Of a DNA stretch of 64,000 bases, positions 9,991 to 21,760 are shown one piece after another. This stretch comes from Jaapia argillacea MUCL 33604. Taxonomy: Eukaryota; Basidiomycota; Agaricomycetes; Jaapiales; Jaapiaceae. A model generated the notes under the pieces. It saw only the letters and a program-made list of their open reading frames with translations, had not been told where the DNA came from and did no database searches. Made by a program: the position numbers and the translations under genes. The stretch covers positions 5,042-69,041 of the forward strand of contig KL197763.1 of the NCBI GenBank assembly GCA_000697665.1, read 5' to 3'. Position 1 is the first letter of the stretch; the number at the start of each line of letters is the position of its first letter.

Positions 9991-11631
9991 CTAGTGCGGG
10001 GGCAGAGGAACGAAGTCTAGGACTCGAATCTCGTTGTCAGATGTCAGGAGACATATCCGTCCCAATAACGGAGACCAATCATACCAAGTCACGAATTCGT
10101 CGTCAAGATGATATCTCCACAGCCGCATATAGGAATTTTTCACATCGGAAGCCTCTCCAACAATACTTGGCAACGTAACACAAATGCCCTTCTCGTAGTG
10201 GAACCAGACAAACAGTACCTCGTCGTCACAGAACGAAGAACTGATTCGGGGTTCGGAATCGAAGGCAAGCAAGCGACAGCTGCCAATGAGAATGGGCGGT
10301 CTTGCCTCCTCGGAGTTTGAGGTTTGGGGAAGTTGAGGTAAGAAGCGGTAGAGATTTCTCGTCGAGGTGACACTGACGAAATGCAGGAATGGACGATCGA
10401 CCTCCTCGAGAGGTAATAATTCTGCCAGATAGTCAACCATGACTAGGGAAAGGTCGTGCGTTTGGACCGCCGTAGGATGTAACATCGAGAACTCGACGCC
10501 ACTCTGACCGACGTCGCTGGGCTTGACCAACTCGGAAAATGGGAAAACATGAAGTCGACGGGTATGACTGTCCACCAAATATATGTTATTGTCTATGTGG
10601 GTGACCTGGAAGAAAAACATAGCTCGACACGTTGGATGGACTCGAGCAGTTCAGACACTACAGACCTGGTGCTTAAAGCCGTCGAATTCCTCCACCTCAA
10701 CTGTTGAGTGAATATCACGACGGAAGTCCCAGAAGCGCATACAACAGTGACCGGTCCAACCGACAGTACGTTTTGACAAGAAGGGGTGTGGAAGATGCGC
10801 TTCCCTCGCTCTATGTTTTGCAACGATTTTAAATGCGGGAGCTTGATCAAGTGGGTTGACAGTCATGACTGTAAACTCGACGTCCCTGTCATTGATGATG
10901 AAGGGATATTCAGTTGGGTAAGTAACTTAGAAACAATGTCGACAAGTTACCATTCTCGGCGTCTATGCCCAGAAATAACGAGCAAATTGAACCCGGGACC
11001 ATCTTCGACAGGATGCACGAGGAACTGTGAATTTTTGTAGGCATTGAGCGACAGAAGATTCGGAACGGCAATATTGGTGAGTGGATATAGTGGGATCAAG
11101 GTGGTGGGGGTATACCCAAGATCCCAAAGTTCCACCATGGACTTTGCCTTTGCTGTAATCAAAAATCGTCCACCAGGAACGAGCCGCAACATGTCACGTC
11201 TGGCATCAAGGGGATCAAGTGACAGAACGTTGAGGTTAAGTAGACGCGTCGCAATGGGTGGCATGAGTTCATGGCCAGCGTTTAACGATCGTCGAATGCG
11301 GGACATGAATCGGCGAGCAGATGTCGCGACATGTTGCAGTTCCACCAACGACATCTTGTCAGTTGGGAAGCTCGACACACTCCAAGTCGATCTGCAATGG
11401 ATGCGACGGACGGCGTCCATCCATACGACTCGCTGAACGCTAGCCTCATGAAGGGATCGACAGCACTAAAACAAACTTTTCAACGGGAGGAATTCACCGA
11501 GCGTATAGCCCATCTTCAGACGACTTGAAGCTCACCATACGGAGACTGAGGATATCGCACGGATCTATATGCAACAGGATGCGGATTAGAACATCAAGGC
11601 AGAGATTTGACAACGAGTTGCAAGCGGTCAT
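9991..11631 (-). CDS. F-box protein, tandem copy 4 (481 aa)
   Basis: Exons 11631-11536, 11465-10951, 10885-10666 and 10605-9991; introns 70, 65 and 60 nt; 482 codons, fully open. The family stop TAG follows VLDFVPLPPH. The N-terminal F-box SLSNLCLDVLIRILLHIDP predicts Skp1 binding, and the rest is the shared C-terminal domain. This copy has the cleanest splice signals and was used as the guide for the other three. An extra frame upstream of the ATG (to about 12093) is not supported by the paralogues. Confidence 0.85.
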
Positions 11632-12374
11632 GGTGGGTTGGTAAAGAGTCGAGTGCGTCGAATCTGAAAGTTGGTGTCGAGTGCAGGGAAATATCCGGAC
11701 ACGCGACAAGGCGGAGTTTGAAGTAGTTTTCACACGACAGGAGAACTGGTTAAAGTACTCTCTTGTCAAGTTGGACTGTCGTACTAGGTACAAATGAGTG
11801 TGGTTATATAACTGAGAGTCAGGGTAGAGGGTTGTAAGATAGGAGTCCGAGTGGTACGAGGACAGAATAAACGAATGCGTTAGAGATAGAGAGAAACGGC
11901 GTTTCAGCCACAATCGTACTAATAAGGCGGACTCCGCGAGCGTTGGGCCCATTCGCAACAGCTGGACTCGACGCCTCAGCATCAACGCGTTAGCGCCTTC
12001 ACTCGAACAGACAAAATGTCGTCCGTTGTGTGATGTCGCAGTCGACGTCCTTGCCCTACTCCGCATCTGGACCACCAGGAACGATGTATGCATACAAGAC
12101 GGTGCATTACTGTAAGGTGCGTGTGCCTACTACTAAGTACGAAGTGTCGGAAAAGGATCTATAGATCATATAGACATGATGGCTAGCTACAACGACGTGA
12201 TCGGAGTCATGATCATCGTCAACTAAACAATAATGAAAATATAGAGAGGAGGCAAATGCATCGGTTGCATAGTCCATAACAGCTCTTGAAGCATGGATCG
12301 AATACCGACCAAAAGTCGACGTGTGATGACAACGCCCACGCAATGCACCTGATCGAGCAACCACCCTCACCAAA
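11632..12374. other. Intergenic between F-box copy 4 and the CTL gene
   Basis: 743 bp. It holds the promoter side of F-box copy 4 and the 3' end of the CTL gene. No gene or repeat recognised. Confidence 0.5.
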
Positions 12375-15129
12375 TCAAAAGAAATCAGAGCCAGGGAACA
12401 TCTGCGAATCCTCTCCTTCACCTTCACCTTCACTACTCTCCCCAGCTTCCTCCTTACTAGTCAACATCCCACTCTCCAAATCCCCACCTCCAGCCACATG
12501 ATGTCGCAATCTCGAATTAGGCGGAGACGTCAACCGAGATTGTGATTGACCAGGCGAAGTAACGCCGGAGTTACTCAGATACGATTGTGGTAAGGGAGCT
12601 TCGACGAGGAAAGGGTTTGGATCTTCTTCGGTTTCTTCTGCATCTTCGTGATGGATTGGCATTAGAGGTTCACGGGCACGTTGAGGGGTTGGTTGACGAG
12701 GTTGTTGCTGAGGTTGGTGACGAGGATCTTTACGAGGTTGAGGTGGAGATTGAGGTCGTTGAGGGATACGGGGTTGGATATGTGGGGTTTGGGTTTGGGG
12801 TCGTTGAGGAGTTACCGTCGTTCGTCGATTCTCATACTCAAACTATAAATTCCATCATCTGTCAAGAAGACAGCTGCGACATGAGACAAGGAATACACAC
12901 CGTATCAAACACCTCCGGTCTCCTCTTCTCCCCAACATCCTTGTCGATACAGTAGCAAAGATACAACGTATCAGCACTACAAACCACCAATATCAGTCAC
13001 CGTGAACAAACATATGGGATAGATGGATCTACTCACGTATCCTTGACCAAACCAACACAGAACAACCCAACAAGAGCAGTCACCCCGCCCGCCAGGACAG
13101 CCGCTCCAAGAGCCTGTTCAGGAGCACCCAATGTATGTGCAACGAACAAATATGTCGTCAAAGCGAACGGGAACGTCAGAGTCAACGGCGCGATAGTCAA
13201 CAACGTTAACGGGGCTGCAAAACCATCACGCACACACGCGCATATAATCAGCCCCATCTCAATCACAAAACAAATAAGACATACGTTCAGTCTGAAACCT
13301 CTTCTTATACCTCCCACCTTGCCCACCTTCAGCAACACCAACAAGCACCCTACTCCTCCTAGCGCCCACCCAAAACCTATCCCCAGTCAACCCAACATAA
13401 ACCAACGCATAACCGCTCAACGTCCCCGTCGCACTCTCCAAATAAGTCGCTGCCAAACCACACACCATGGCCACAGGTCGGAGTTGTACGGGGAGGTAAT
13501 GTGGGATGATGCGAAGGAAGGTTGAGAGGAGGACTAATAAGCGGATTGAGGTTAGGATTAGGGCTGAGAGGGTTATGGAGCCTAGGGATGGTTGGGTGGA
13601 TCGGGTTAGGGCTGCGTGGATTGTATGAGTCGAGGTTGGGGGTGGAGGGGGTAGTGCTGGGCTATTCGGGCAAAGAAAGGGATTAATTAAGCTTCAATCG
13701 AAAGGGACGAAAACGAGTGGTGGAAAGGGGGACGTACTCGGAATAATACCAAGCACCGATAACACCAGCAGTAGTAACCCTCAACAACCCTCTCGCAACA
13801 CCCCAACTCCACAGCCAAACCCCAACAGTCCCCACGATCGCCCAATCTGCCCATGCCATCACATGCCATTCCCAACCTTCTGGTTTCTGCCTGACGTACC
13901 CGATCAATAGGAGACGGAATATGAGCGTGAGGAAGGGTAGTGATGCTAGGAGAGATGTAAGGAGGATCGCCGGGGATAGAGCTAAGAGGAAGGGGTTGGC
14001 GATTAGGAGGCGGGTTGTTAGGTTGAGGAGGGATGAGGTGGAGTGGATTTGTTGGGGGAGGTGGACGAGGCGACGTGCTGTTAGGATTGAGAGGGCGAGG
14101 GGGATGATGGAGAACAATCGGAGTCTTTCAAAATCGGGTCAGATGTCGAAAAATTCGGTATGTAATGTAAAGGGGAGCTTACCCAACAGTCTCTCCCCAA
14201 GTAGGCTCCTGATCCGCATCCCACATGAAACTCCCCACAAACGCCCAAACCGCAGAGATAAAAAGCGTAGCAGGGATAAAGACAGAAGTAGCAATGACAA
14301 CGGGTGCAGCGAATATCCGTAGGACAAAGATATGTGCGTATGAGACGATGGCGCTCAGGAAGGTAATGATGGTGAGGAGGGGCACTGTGTGGAGGAGGGT
14401 TGTGTATGGCAAGATGGCACGTTCTGGATTTGATGGTTTGTGGGTGAGGAAGAGGAGGAGGATGGAGAAGAAATAGCAGAGGCCCACGCCCGTGCACCAT
14501 AGAGCTGTCCATATCGAATCATTGTATTTCCGACGGCCTTTCGTGATGTGACGAGGATCTGGCAGGGAGAATACGTCCATCGGTCGTGAGGTTCCATCTC
14601 GAGGTAGCAGGGATTCGGTCAAGGAAAGAGAAATTGCTGTGCGGGGAGGGGGCGGAGGTGGAGGTGGATGGTTCCGCATCGTTCGAGGGGGTTCCAGAAA
14701 ACGCTCCTGGGGCGAGCTGGTCTCTTCGGAGGATGTTGATAAAGGAGAAGGAGAGCGCAGGGGAGATGCATGGGCCAACCAGCCATGATTCTGCTCAGCA
14801 TGGGACTGCAGCAATGGCACCGAATGTGACTCATCCCTCCCTCCTCCCCTCCCGCCTCCGACCAACCCATCCTCCTCATCCAACCTCAAATACGGGTCAT
14901 CATCATCTCCAATCTCATAACCACCTCTCACTCTCTCCTCGACCTCACTCGCCCCGCGTAAATGGGGGTCGTCCAAGTCGTCAAGATCAGTATCGTGGTT
15001 GATAGCCCCACGCGACCCGTTATCTGTTGTAAATGAGAAAAAAAGGGGCTGGCTTGAGGACATGCTGGCTTCGACATTCTGCTGTCGATGGAGGAATTGG
15101 GAGGCGTAGGCGGCAAAGGACGCTGCCAT
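12375..15129 (-). CDS. Choline-transporter-like (CTL/Pns1 family) membrane protein, 810 aa
   Basis: Six exons: 15129-14183, 14124-13738, 13661-13285, 13214-13037, 12976-12901 and 12842-12375; introns of 58-76 nt; 811 codons in one frame. Residues 1-200 are a disordered, acidic and proline-rich cytoplasmic tail with a run of eight P near 155. Many hydrophobic segments follow from about 205. The family signature GYALVYVGLTGDRFWVGARR is present, as is the GAWYY motif after a transmembrane pair. The C-terminus is hydrophilic and acidic. CTL/Pns1 proteins are multi-pass plasma-membrane proteins related to animal choline transporters; the yeast member's transport activity is not settled. Expected to be a conserved housekeeping gene between two expanded arrays. 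Confidence 0.88.
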
Positions 15130-16940
15130 GGCGGGAGACGACGAGCGCAGGCGGTGGAGGCAAAGCTGTTAATTTGGAGGACTGTCCCAACCGGGGTTAC
15201 GGTTGCGTACCCCTGGGAATTTGGACTTCAACGCTGTGCCCACGCCCGTTTTGGGTTGTCTCTCCTTTTTTCTCTGCCTCCTTGCCAGTCGAACTATACA
15301 GAGTCTTCTGCGAATACTGTATCTCTGGATAGCTGGGTTCAGTTGACCTGAGCACACGACCCTATTCCTCTATCCTATCCACACCGCCAAAAATTTTCCA
15401 GTCTTTTACGTCATTCGTGGTTGATTCGTGGCCTTGATTTCTGCGTCAGTCAACTGGATGCCTCGATATGAGAAATTTCAGCATGCCGTCTTGGATCCTC
15501 AGCTTATCGCCCTCGGATATCCCAGATATCTACGTGGATTGACTGCTGCTGTGGCGTGTGCCATTGGTTCTGGCGAAGACGAGGTTGCCATGCGTCAGGA
15601 TGCGGAGGCGCAGGGACAATCTCCTCGTCCTTCCTCCCCGTCGATCGCCCTATTGAGTTTACCCGACGCTCATCTCCAGTGTCGTCTAGCGGGACCTTGG
15701 TTGAGAGCCTGCCTTTGATGAACGATCAGATTGAATCATTCTTCGATGGTCAAGGCGAAGTAATCGTCACTCATGCCCCGTTCCTTACTCCAGAACACTT
15801 GAAGACACATCCCAAACCATCTCAAGGCACCGTTTACAATCCATCCATCTCAAGTCAGGATCCATCACCGCCCCCCGTTCACCCTGCCTCACGTCCCCAA
15901 GCCTTTGTCGCTACCTGCCAGGTTCTGATTTTCGCTAGCCAGGCGGCCCTGCCCTTGCGGGGTAATCCCCACCTTTGCCAGTCATGACATGACATTGGTT
16001 CCTCGATGATTTCCTGCTCGTAACTCTTGGACTGGGAGATGATTCGGCCTTTGTGTTAGCGCACTCCGATGCTTTGGTAAAGAGATTGAAGACCGCGAAC
16101 GACTGGGGATGCTTATCTGTTCGGTCTTCCGGAACTCACACGACTGAACCTACCCTTGTCAGCACCATCCTTCATACTTGCTCTCCTGCCTCCTCTGCCG
16201 GCCGAACCGTCCAAGCTCGTGACTGACATACTTACTCCAGGCCTCCTATCCAGAGCAAGTAGGAGATGATTGTTCGAATTCGTCAGGGAAAATTGAAAGG
16301 CTGCAAAGGTGGGGTAATAGATTTCTCGAGCGACTTTCAAGCGATTTCCTCCTGCACTCTAATTGGTTGTCAGGAAGACGTGGTTGGCTGCAAGGCTGGG
16401 CGTCCTAGTGGAGTTAGTTGGGATCCTTGGCCTAGTGTCTTTGTTGCGGTCACTTGTTCTCTGGATTCTCTGGCGCCAGTCGTCCTTACATCACTCGCTC
16501 CAGGTGCTCCACCGCATCCTCGAACGTTCATGAACTGCCACTATTCCGAGGAAATCTGAACCCTGCATATGACTTTCGAACCTGCTTCCCGTACCTGTCA
16601 CTAGACGTTACTGAACACTGCGCAGTCTTTGGGTTCTTCTCCTCAGGGCTTCTCATCGCCGCGCATCCGCAGGCGCAGATTCTTTGTCGCCTTTCAAGTC
16701 TGGCATGGGTGGCTCCAAATCTTCCCGGGCATCCCGGCATTTCTGATGGACATTCGATAAGTAATCCCTGCTTTCGGCGCCTGTCTTGTCATCGTGACCA
16801 CCTCGAGGAGCATCCTAAATACAGCTATTCAACCTTTCTTCCAACAATGGCTTAGGTGCTGTGCGTTATGGGCGCTTAGAAGGAATGTTCTGGCATAATC
16901 AGGGACCCACAACTGGGGACGGGAGAATACGTGTCATGTG
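15130..16940 (+). other. Unit 1 5' block, possible decayed or uncharacterised gene
   Basis: Below about 15218 lies the CTL promoter. From about 15460 a frame reads MPRYEKFQHAVLDPQLIALG and is echoed in units 3 and 4 with mostly amino-acid-like differences. Later frames (for example the SAFVLAHSDALVKRLKTANDW region near 16050 and the hydrophobic VFVAVTCSLDSLAPVVLTSL near 16440) also recur. No gene model can be closed, because frames change between copies. It could be an uncharacterised multi-exon gene or a pseudogene carried along with the kinase. Confidence 0.35.
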
Positions 16941-16946
16941 GCATTG

Positions 16947-16953
16947 TATAAAA
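16947..16953 (+). promoter_or_regulatory. TATA box of kinase unit 1
   Basis: TATAAAA at the place where all four units have TATAAA followed by A or G. An ATG (16973-16975) opening MILGEFPSPVPLTCS lies about 25 nt downstream. That frame ends at a shared IDSR-stop, so it may be an upstream ORF or a first exon. Confidence 0.6.
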
Positions 16954-17579
16954 GGAGGGTCGTGTTGTGGATATGATCCTTGGCGAATTCCCGTCGCCCG
17001 TCCCTCTGACTTGCAGCGGCCTTTACAGGCTTATCAGGTGAGGTTTCACTGTGTCTTGATTGTTTAATCATCCCTCATCGAGCCTTCCAGGGACCACTCC
17101 CACTCCCATTGACAGCCGTTAGGGAGGCCCCTGTGGCCTCCCTTCCATTGGCTTCAACACGGAACTCATCCTCCTCCCTCCTCCGAACCCATCCTTACTA
17201 CGGTCCCATCCTCACTTCAAATTTATCCCCACACCGATCTCGTCATATCCCAACCTATTCCTCTATCCCACCTACCCGCGCTACTCAGGACACGCCAATC
17301 CAATTGGGTTGCCTCTGGGCTCTTTGACGGAAACCCACTCCGATCATTTCCCTTCATTTTGGTAGCATCTTCGATCTGCGATCAGGGTGCTTACTCCCGT
17401 TTCTGTCCTCTCCATTCCTTCGCTTCACGCGAGGACCGTCGACTGGGTCCTCGCCGACCCACTCTGCCTCTGCCTCTGCCGGGCTTCCTTTTATCACTTT
17501 ATTCTTTCTTTACCATTTATGAAGCATGCGATACGTCAACTCGATCAATATCGAGCATATTACTTATCTCCACTCGTAG

Positions 17580-19183
17580 GCGTCTCCATTCTACCATTTA
17601 TCATCTTAGTTCTCATGTTGTCGGGCTCAGTTTTACTATTGGGAATATCTTATACCCACCACCCCCGCCACTGGTTTGGCGCATTGTCAGTAAGCCTCCT
17701 TTCCTTCTTGAATAGACTTCGAGGACCTGAAAATATTTATCTCTTTCCGTGTCCCAAGCCCGGTTTCCGTTGGGCTACGATCTGGTCGTAAGTTTTTGAT
17801 ACTATTGCACTGAATAGTTATTCCGATGCATATCCAGACGTCGGTGCCCCTTCCATTCCAGCCGATGTCAATGCTATGTTCCTACTCATCACCGAGACAT
17901 CCCGTCACTTCTCAATACCGTCCTCGCTACCTCTGAAGGGGTCTCCTCCATAACTAACCTGCAGAATGAGCAAGCACAGTTCACCGTCGACCCGATTCAC
18001 GACGTTAGTAATCTGTTTCGTCACTTTATCCTCACTAACATCTTCTTAGTTGGTGAATGCACATACTCAGTCACCCAATTCTCAAAGGCTATTCGCCATT
18101 TTGCGAAAGCTATGCAAGCGTTCGCATACATTCCCCCAGGATCTGTACATCCGCGAAGTCTTCTCTTCCAGCTCAAATGAACCCGATGGTTACGGAGGTT
18201 TCTCTGAGGTATACAAGGTTTCCCGCGCTACCGGGCTTGTCGCTATCAAGGTACCTAGGTATCGGGCTGATCGGCGTCATGAGTCGGTGTGTTTGATTCC
18301 ATATTCAGCGAGTTTTTTCCCGTGCGCTCAACTTTCGGTCATCGTAGGACTTGCGCATCGAAGCTCTCATATCGCAAAGGCTTCGCCATCCCAACATAGT
18401 CCGCGTGTTTGGGTTATCGGAATTCAATGGCCGTCTCTGCATGGTCTCCGAGTGGATGCCCAATGGTAATTTGCTGGATTTTGTGAAAGAACACTCAGAT
18501 GTGGATCGCGTGAAACTCGTATGTTCTTCGACTTTCACCTACGCCTTCCTGTTCGGTGATAATCTGGTTTTCAGATCATTGATTTGGCGACGGGTCTGAA
18601 ATACGTTCATTCGTGTGGACTAGTGCACGGGGACGTAAAAAGTGTAAGTCTTACGATACCCAAATTCGTCCAGCGTTTGACCGTCCTCACAACAGTTGAA
18701 CGTCCTGATCGACTCTGCGCACCGTGCTCGGCTAGCAGATTTTGGCGAAAGTACAATAACACACGAAGATCTCACGACGACCGCTCAACTTAACTCTCAC
18801 GGGTCTCCGCGATGGTGTGCACCAGAATTGTGGGAACCTCAAAAGTGGGATCGTCAAGATTACAGTCGTAGATGGGAGAGCGACGTTTGGGCGTTTGGTA
18901 TGACAGCTTGGGAGGTACGCAGGCTACACCTCCCTCAAAGGTGCGATATTGACGATTCTGCTAGGTCTTCGCGGAATGCCATCCTTTCCCCGATATCGGT
19001 CGTATGGCAGTCGTTCCACTGTTGAAGGAAGTTACCAGTGGAAATCCACAGAAACGACCCTCTACTCCCGGCTTGTCCGACTCTCTTTGGGACATCATCA
19101 TCAAATGCTGGCATCTACGCTGGCAAGACCGCCCAACCATGCAACACATCTTGGAATGTCTCGAAAATGCACGGCATTTATAG
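17580..19183 (+). CDS. Membrane-linked TKL-type protein kinase, tandem copy 1
   Basis: Exons 17580-17787, 17838-18003, 18050-18286, 18348-18518, 18575-18643, 18696-18914 and 18965-19183, all phases compatible. From the in-frame Met at 17615, present in all four copies, the product is 417 aa; the true 5' end is unresolved. A hydrophobic segment (VSILPFIILVLMLSGSVLLL) comes first, then CPFHSSRCQC, then a kinase domain: glycine loop GYGGFSEVY, VAIK with Lys about 180, HGDVKSLN (catalytic Asp kept, the Arg of HRD replaced by Gly), ADFGES, APELW and SDVWAFGMTAWE. The Lys, Asp, Asn and DFG residues are present, so it is probably active and of the non-RD type. Substrate unknown. Confidence 0.82.
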
Positions 19184-19618
19184 GAATGTTGTCGATTTCG
19201 GTCATCTGGAGGCGAGGAAAATCCCCAAATTCCACGATAATCATCTAAAGCGACTTGTTCCTCCAGCTGGACGAGGCCAATGTAATTTTGCACCCGATGA
19301 AGAATACCTAACCTAGGCCAACGCGTCGAACCACTGCCCATCGCGCCCCACCCTATAATCCCGCGAACAACACTCCTGTTTTTTTCTCTTCTGCTTTCTT
19401 CCTTTCTCTGTCTCCTTTCATTTGCCGTCTTGCAAAAGAAGTCTCCTTTCCTGATTCCCCAATCATGATTTTCACTGTCTTCTTGGTCTCTATCTTCCTC
19501 CTTCACTCATATACGAAGGACTTCGCGATGTACAATGTATTTGTTTCGAAGATTGCGTAGTATGTACCAATATTCGTAGTCACCTCTATCAATGATAAGT
19601 CATCTCTATCATGATCAC

Positions 19619-19690
19619 TTACGCTCTGCACGGTCACTCATCTAGTCAGGACCTCAAGCAACACGTTCCTTCAGCAGGGGAATCAAACAC
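19619..19690 (-). pseudogene. Hydrolase 3'-end scar 1
   Basis: About 70 bp related to the last coding bases of the alpha/beta-hydrolase gene at 34029 and its stop, in the same orientation relative to the kinase. It ends abruptly at the start of unit 2. It is a duplication junction, not a gene. Confidence 0.7.
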
Positions 19691-21390
19691 AGTTGTAAGA
19701 GCACATGCAAGCCCTGAGAATTTGGACTTCAACGCTGTGCCCGCCCGTTTTTGGTGGTCTCTCCTTTTTCCTCTGCCTCTTCGTCAGTCAAACTCTTCCG
19801 AGTCTTCCGGGAATATCTCTGGACAGCCGGGTTCAGTTGACCTGAGCACACGACCCTGTTCCTATATCCTATCCACACCGCCAGATTTTTTCTGTCGTTT
19901 ACGTCATTCTTCGTTGATTCGTGGCCTTGATTTCTGCGTCAGTCAACTGGATGCCTCAATGTGAGAAATTCAGCACGCCGTCTTGGATTCTCAGCTTATC
20001 GTCTCCAGGTGTCTCAGATATTTACGTGGATTGATAGATGTGGTGTCGTGCGCGATGTGAATTTTGAGGAAGACGGGGTGGCCACGAGGTGAGAGGAAGT
20101 CTGAGGGCCATCTCCTTATACCTTCGAATCCGTGATCGCCCCCTCGAGCTTACCCAACGCTCATCCCCAGTGCGGCCAGCGGGGCTTGGCTGAGAGCTTG
20201 TCTTCGATGATGACGACCTTCGGGCTGGATTATTCTTCGATGCTCAAGACGGCCGGGAGCAAACGCTACTCCTTCCACCCGTCCCTTACTTCAGAGCACT
20301 GGAAGATACATACTAAACCATCCCAAGGCACCATTAGCAGTCGATCCATCTCAAGTCAGGACCCGCCGCCACCCCCCGTTCGCCCTGCCTCGCGTCCCTA
20401 AGCCTTTGTCGCTACCTGCCAGTTCCGATTTCCGCGAACCACGTGGTCCCGTCCTTGCAGGGTAATCCACACCCTCGCCAGTCACGACAAGACTTTGATT
20501 CCTCGATGATTCCTTGCTCGTATACTCTTGGATCGGGAGGTGGTTCGGCCTCTGTGTTGTTGGCGCACTTCAGCACTTTAGCAAAGAATTTGAAGATCGC
20601 GAACGATTGGGGTTGCTTGCCAGCTCAGTCTTCCAGAGTTGAAACGATTGAACTCACCCTCGTGAGCACCATCCCTCATACTCTCCTGCCTGCTCTGCCG
20701 CCCCAGCCGTCGAAGATTGTGACTGACCTCCTTTCCATAGCAAGCAGGAGACCACTGTTCGAATTCGTTGTGGAGAGTTGAAAGGCTGCAAAGCTGTGGC
20801 AACTGACTTACCGAATGACTTTTGAGCTGTTCCCTCGTCCATTCCAATAGGCCGCCGGGAAGACGCAAGTTTCGGAACGCTGGGTGTCCTAATTCAGTTT
20901 TGACACTTGGCCTGGCGTCTTTGTTGTGGTCACTTGTTCTCTGGATTCTGTCGCGTCAGTTGTCCTTACATCACTCGCTCCGGGTGCTGCTCCGCTTCCT
21001 CGAACGTTTATAAACTACCACTATCACGAGGAAATCCGAACCATGCATTTGACTTTCGAACCTGCTGCCTGTACCTGTCGCTTGACATCAATGCAGTCCT
21101 TGAGTTCTTCTCCTCAGGGCGTCTCATTGCTGCGCATTTCGCAGGCTCGGTTTCTTTGTCGTCTTTCAAGTTTGCCGTGTGCTCCAAACTTCTCCGAGCA
21201 TTTCGGCACCACTGCTTGTCGACATTCAATAATCCGAGCTTTGGGCGCCTATCTCGCCATCGTGGCTACCTCGATGATCTTCCCAACCACAGCTACCCAG
21301 CCTTTCTTCTTGCAATGGCTTAGGTGCTGTACATTATGGGGACTTACACGGAATGTTCTGGTATGCTCAGGGTGGGATATTATCTCCGAG
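19691..21390 (+). other. Unit 2 5' block
   Basis: Copy of the unit 1 5' block. It contains a 222-codon open stretch (20926-21594) with a hydrophobic start (VVVTCSLDSVASVVLTSL) that runs on through the TATA box region. An adjacent frame reads LLAHFSTLAKNLKIANDWG. Frames are not consistent between units, so no gene is called. Confidence 0.35.
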
Positions 21391-21395
21391 CTGAC

Positions 21396-21402
21396 TATAA
21401 AA
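21396..21402 (+). promoter_or_regulatory. TATA box of kinase unit 2
   Basis: TATAAAA aligned with the boxes of the other units. The ATG found just downstream in units 1 and 4 is ATA here. The following block of about 335 bp is absent, so the leader of this copy is much shorter. Confidence 0.6.
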
Positions 21403-21760
21403 GATGGGTCGCGATGTGGATATAACTTTATCAAATTCTCCTCGCCCGCTCTGCTCTCACAGGCTTGGTTACTCCCGCGTCTAGCCTCTCCACTCCTTCG
21501 CTTCACTCGAGGACCCTTCATCGGTCCTCGCCAATCTACACCACCCTTTCCTGTTTCTCCTGACCGTCATTATGTCGTCGTCGGGGTCACATGAAAACGT
21601 TCGTGTTTCTCGCTATATTTTTGTAGTACTGAGTTGAAATGATCCATAGCTTTCGTTACCGTCCAACCGTTGTTGGACGGAAATCGGCTGCTGGATGACC
21701 GACTTTCTCTGTGTGAGATTATCTGTATGTTCATTCAGCAATCGGCCAAGAGCGAGACTC

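Larger units (their letters stand above)
2871..11631 (-). repeat. Tandem array of four F-box gene units
   Basis: Four head-to-tail units of roughly 2 kb carry both the gene and about 250 bp of 3' flank, all on the minus strand. Introns sit at identical places. All four genes are open, which suggests recent or selected duplication. Confidence 0.85.

Noticed and set aside
20926-21594. 222-codon open frame in kinase unit 2
   Set aside because: It runs across the TATA box and has no matching open frame in units 1, 3 and 4, so it is probably chance on top of the 5' block.
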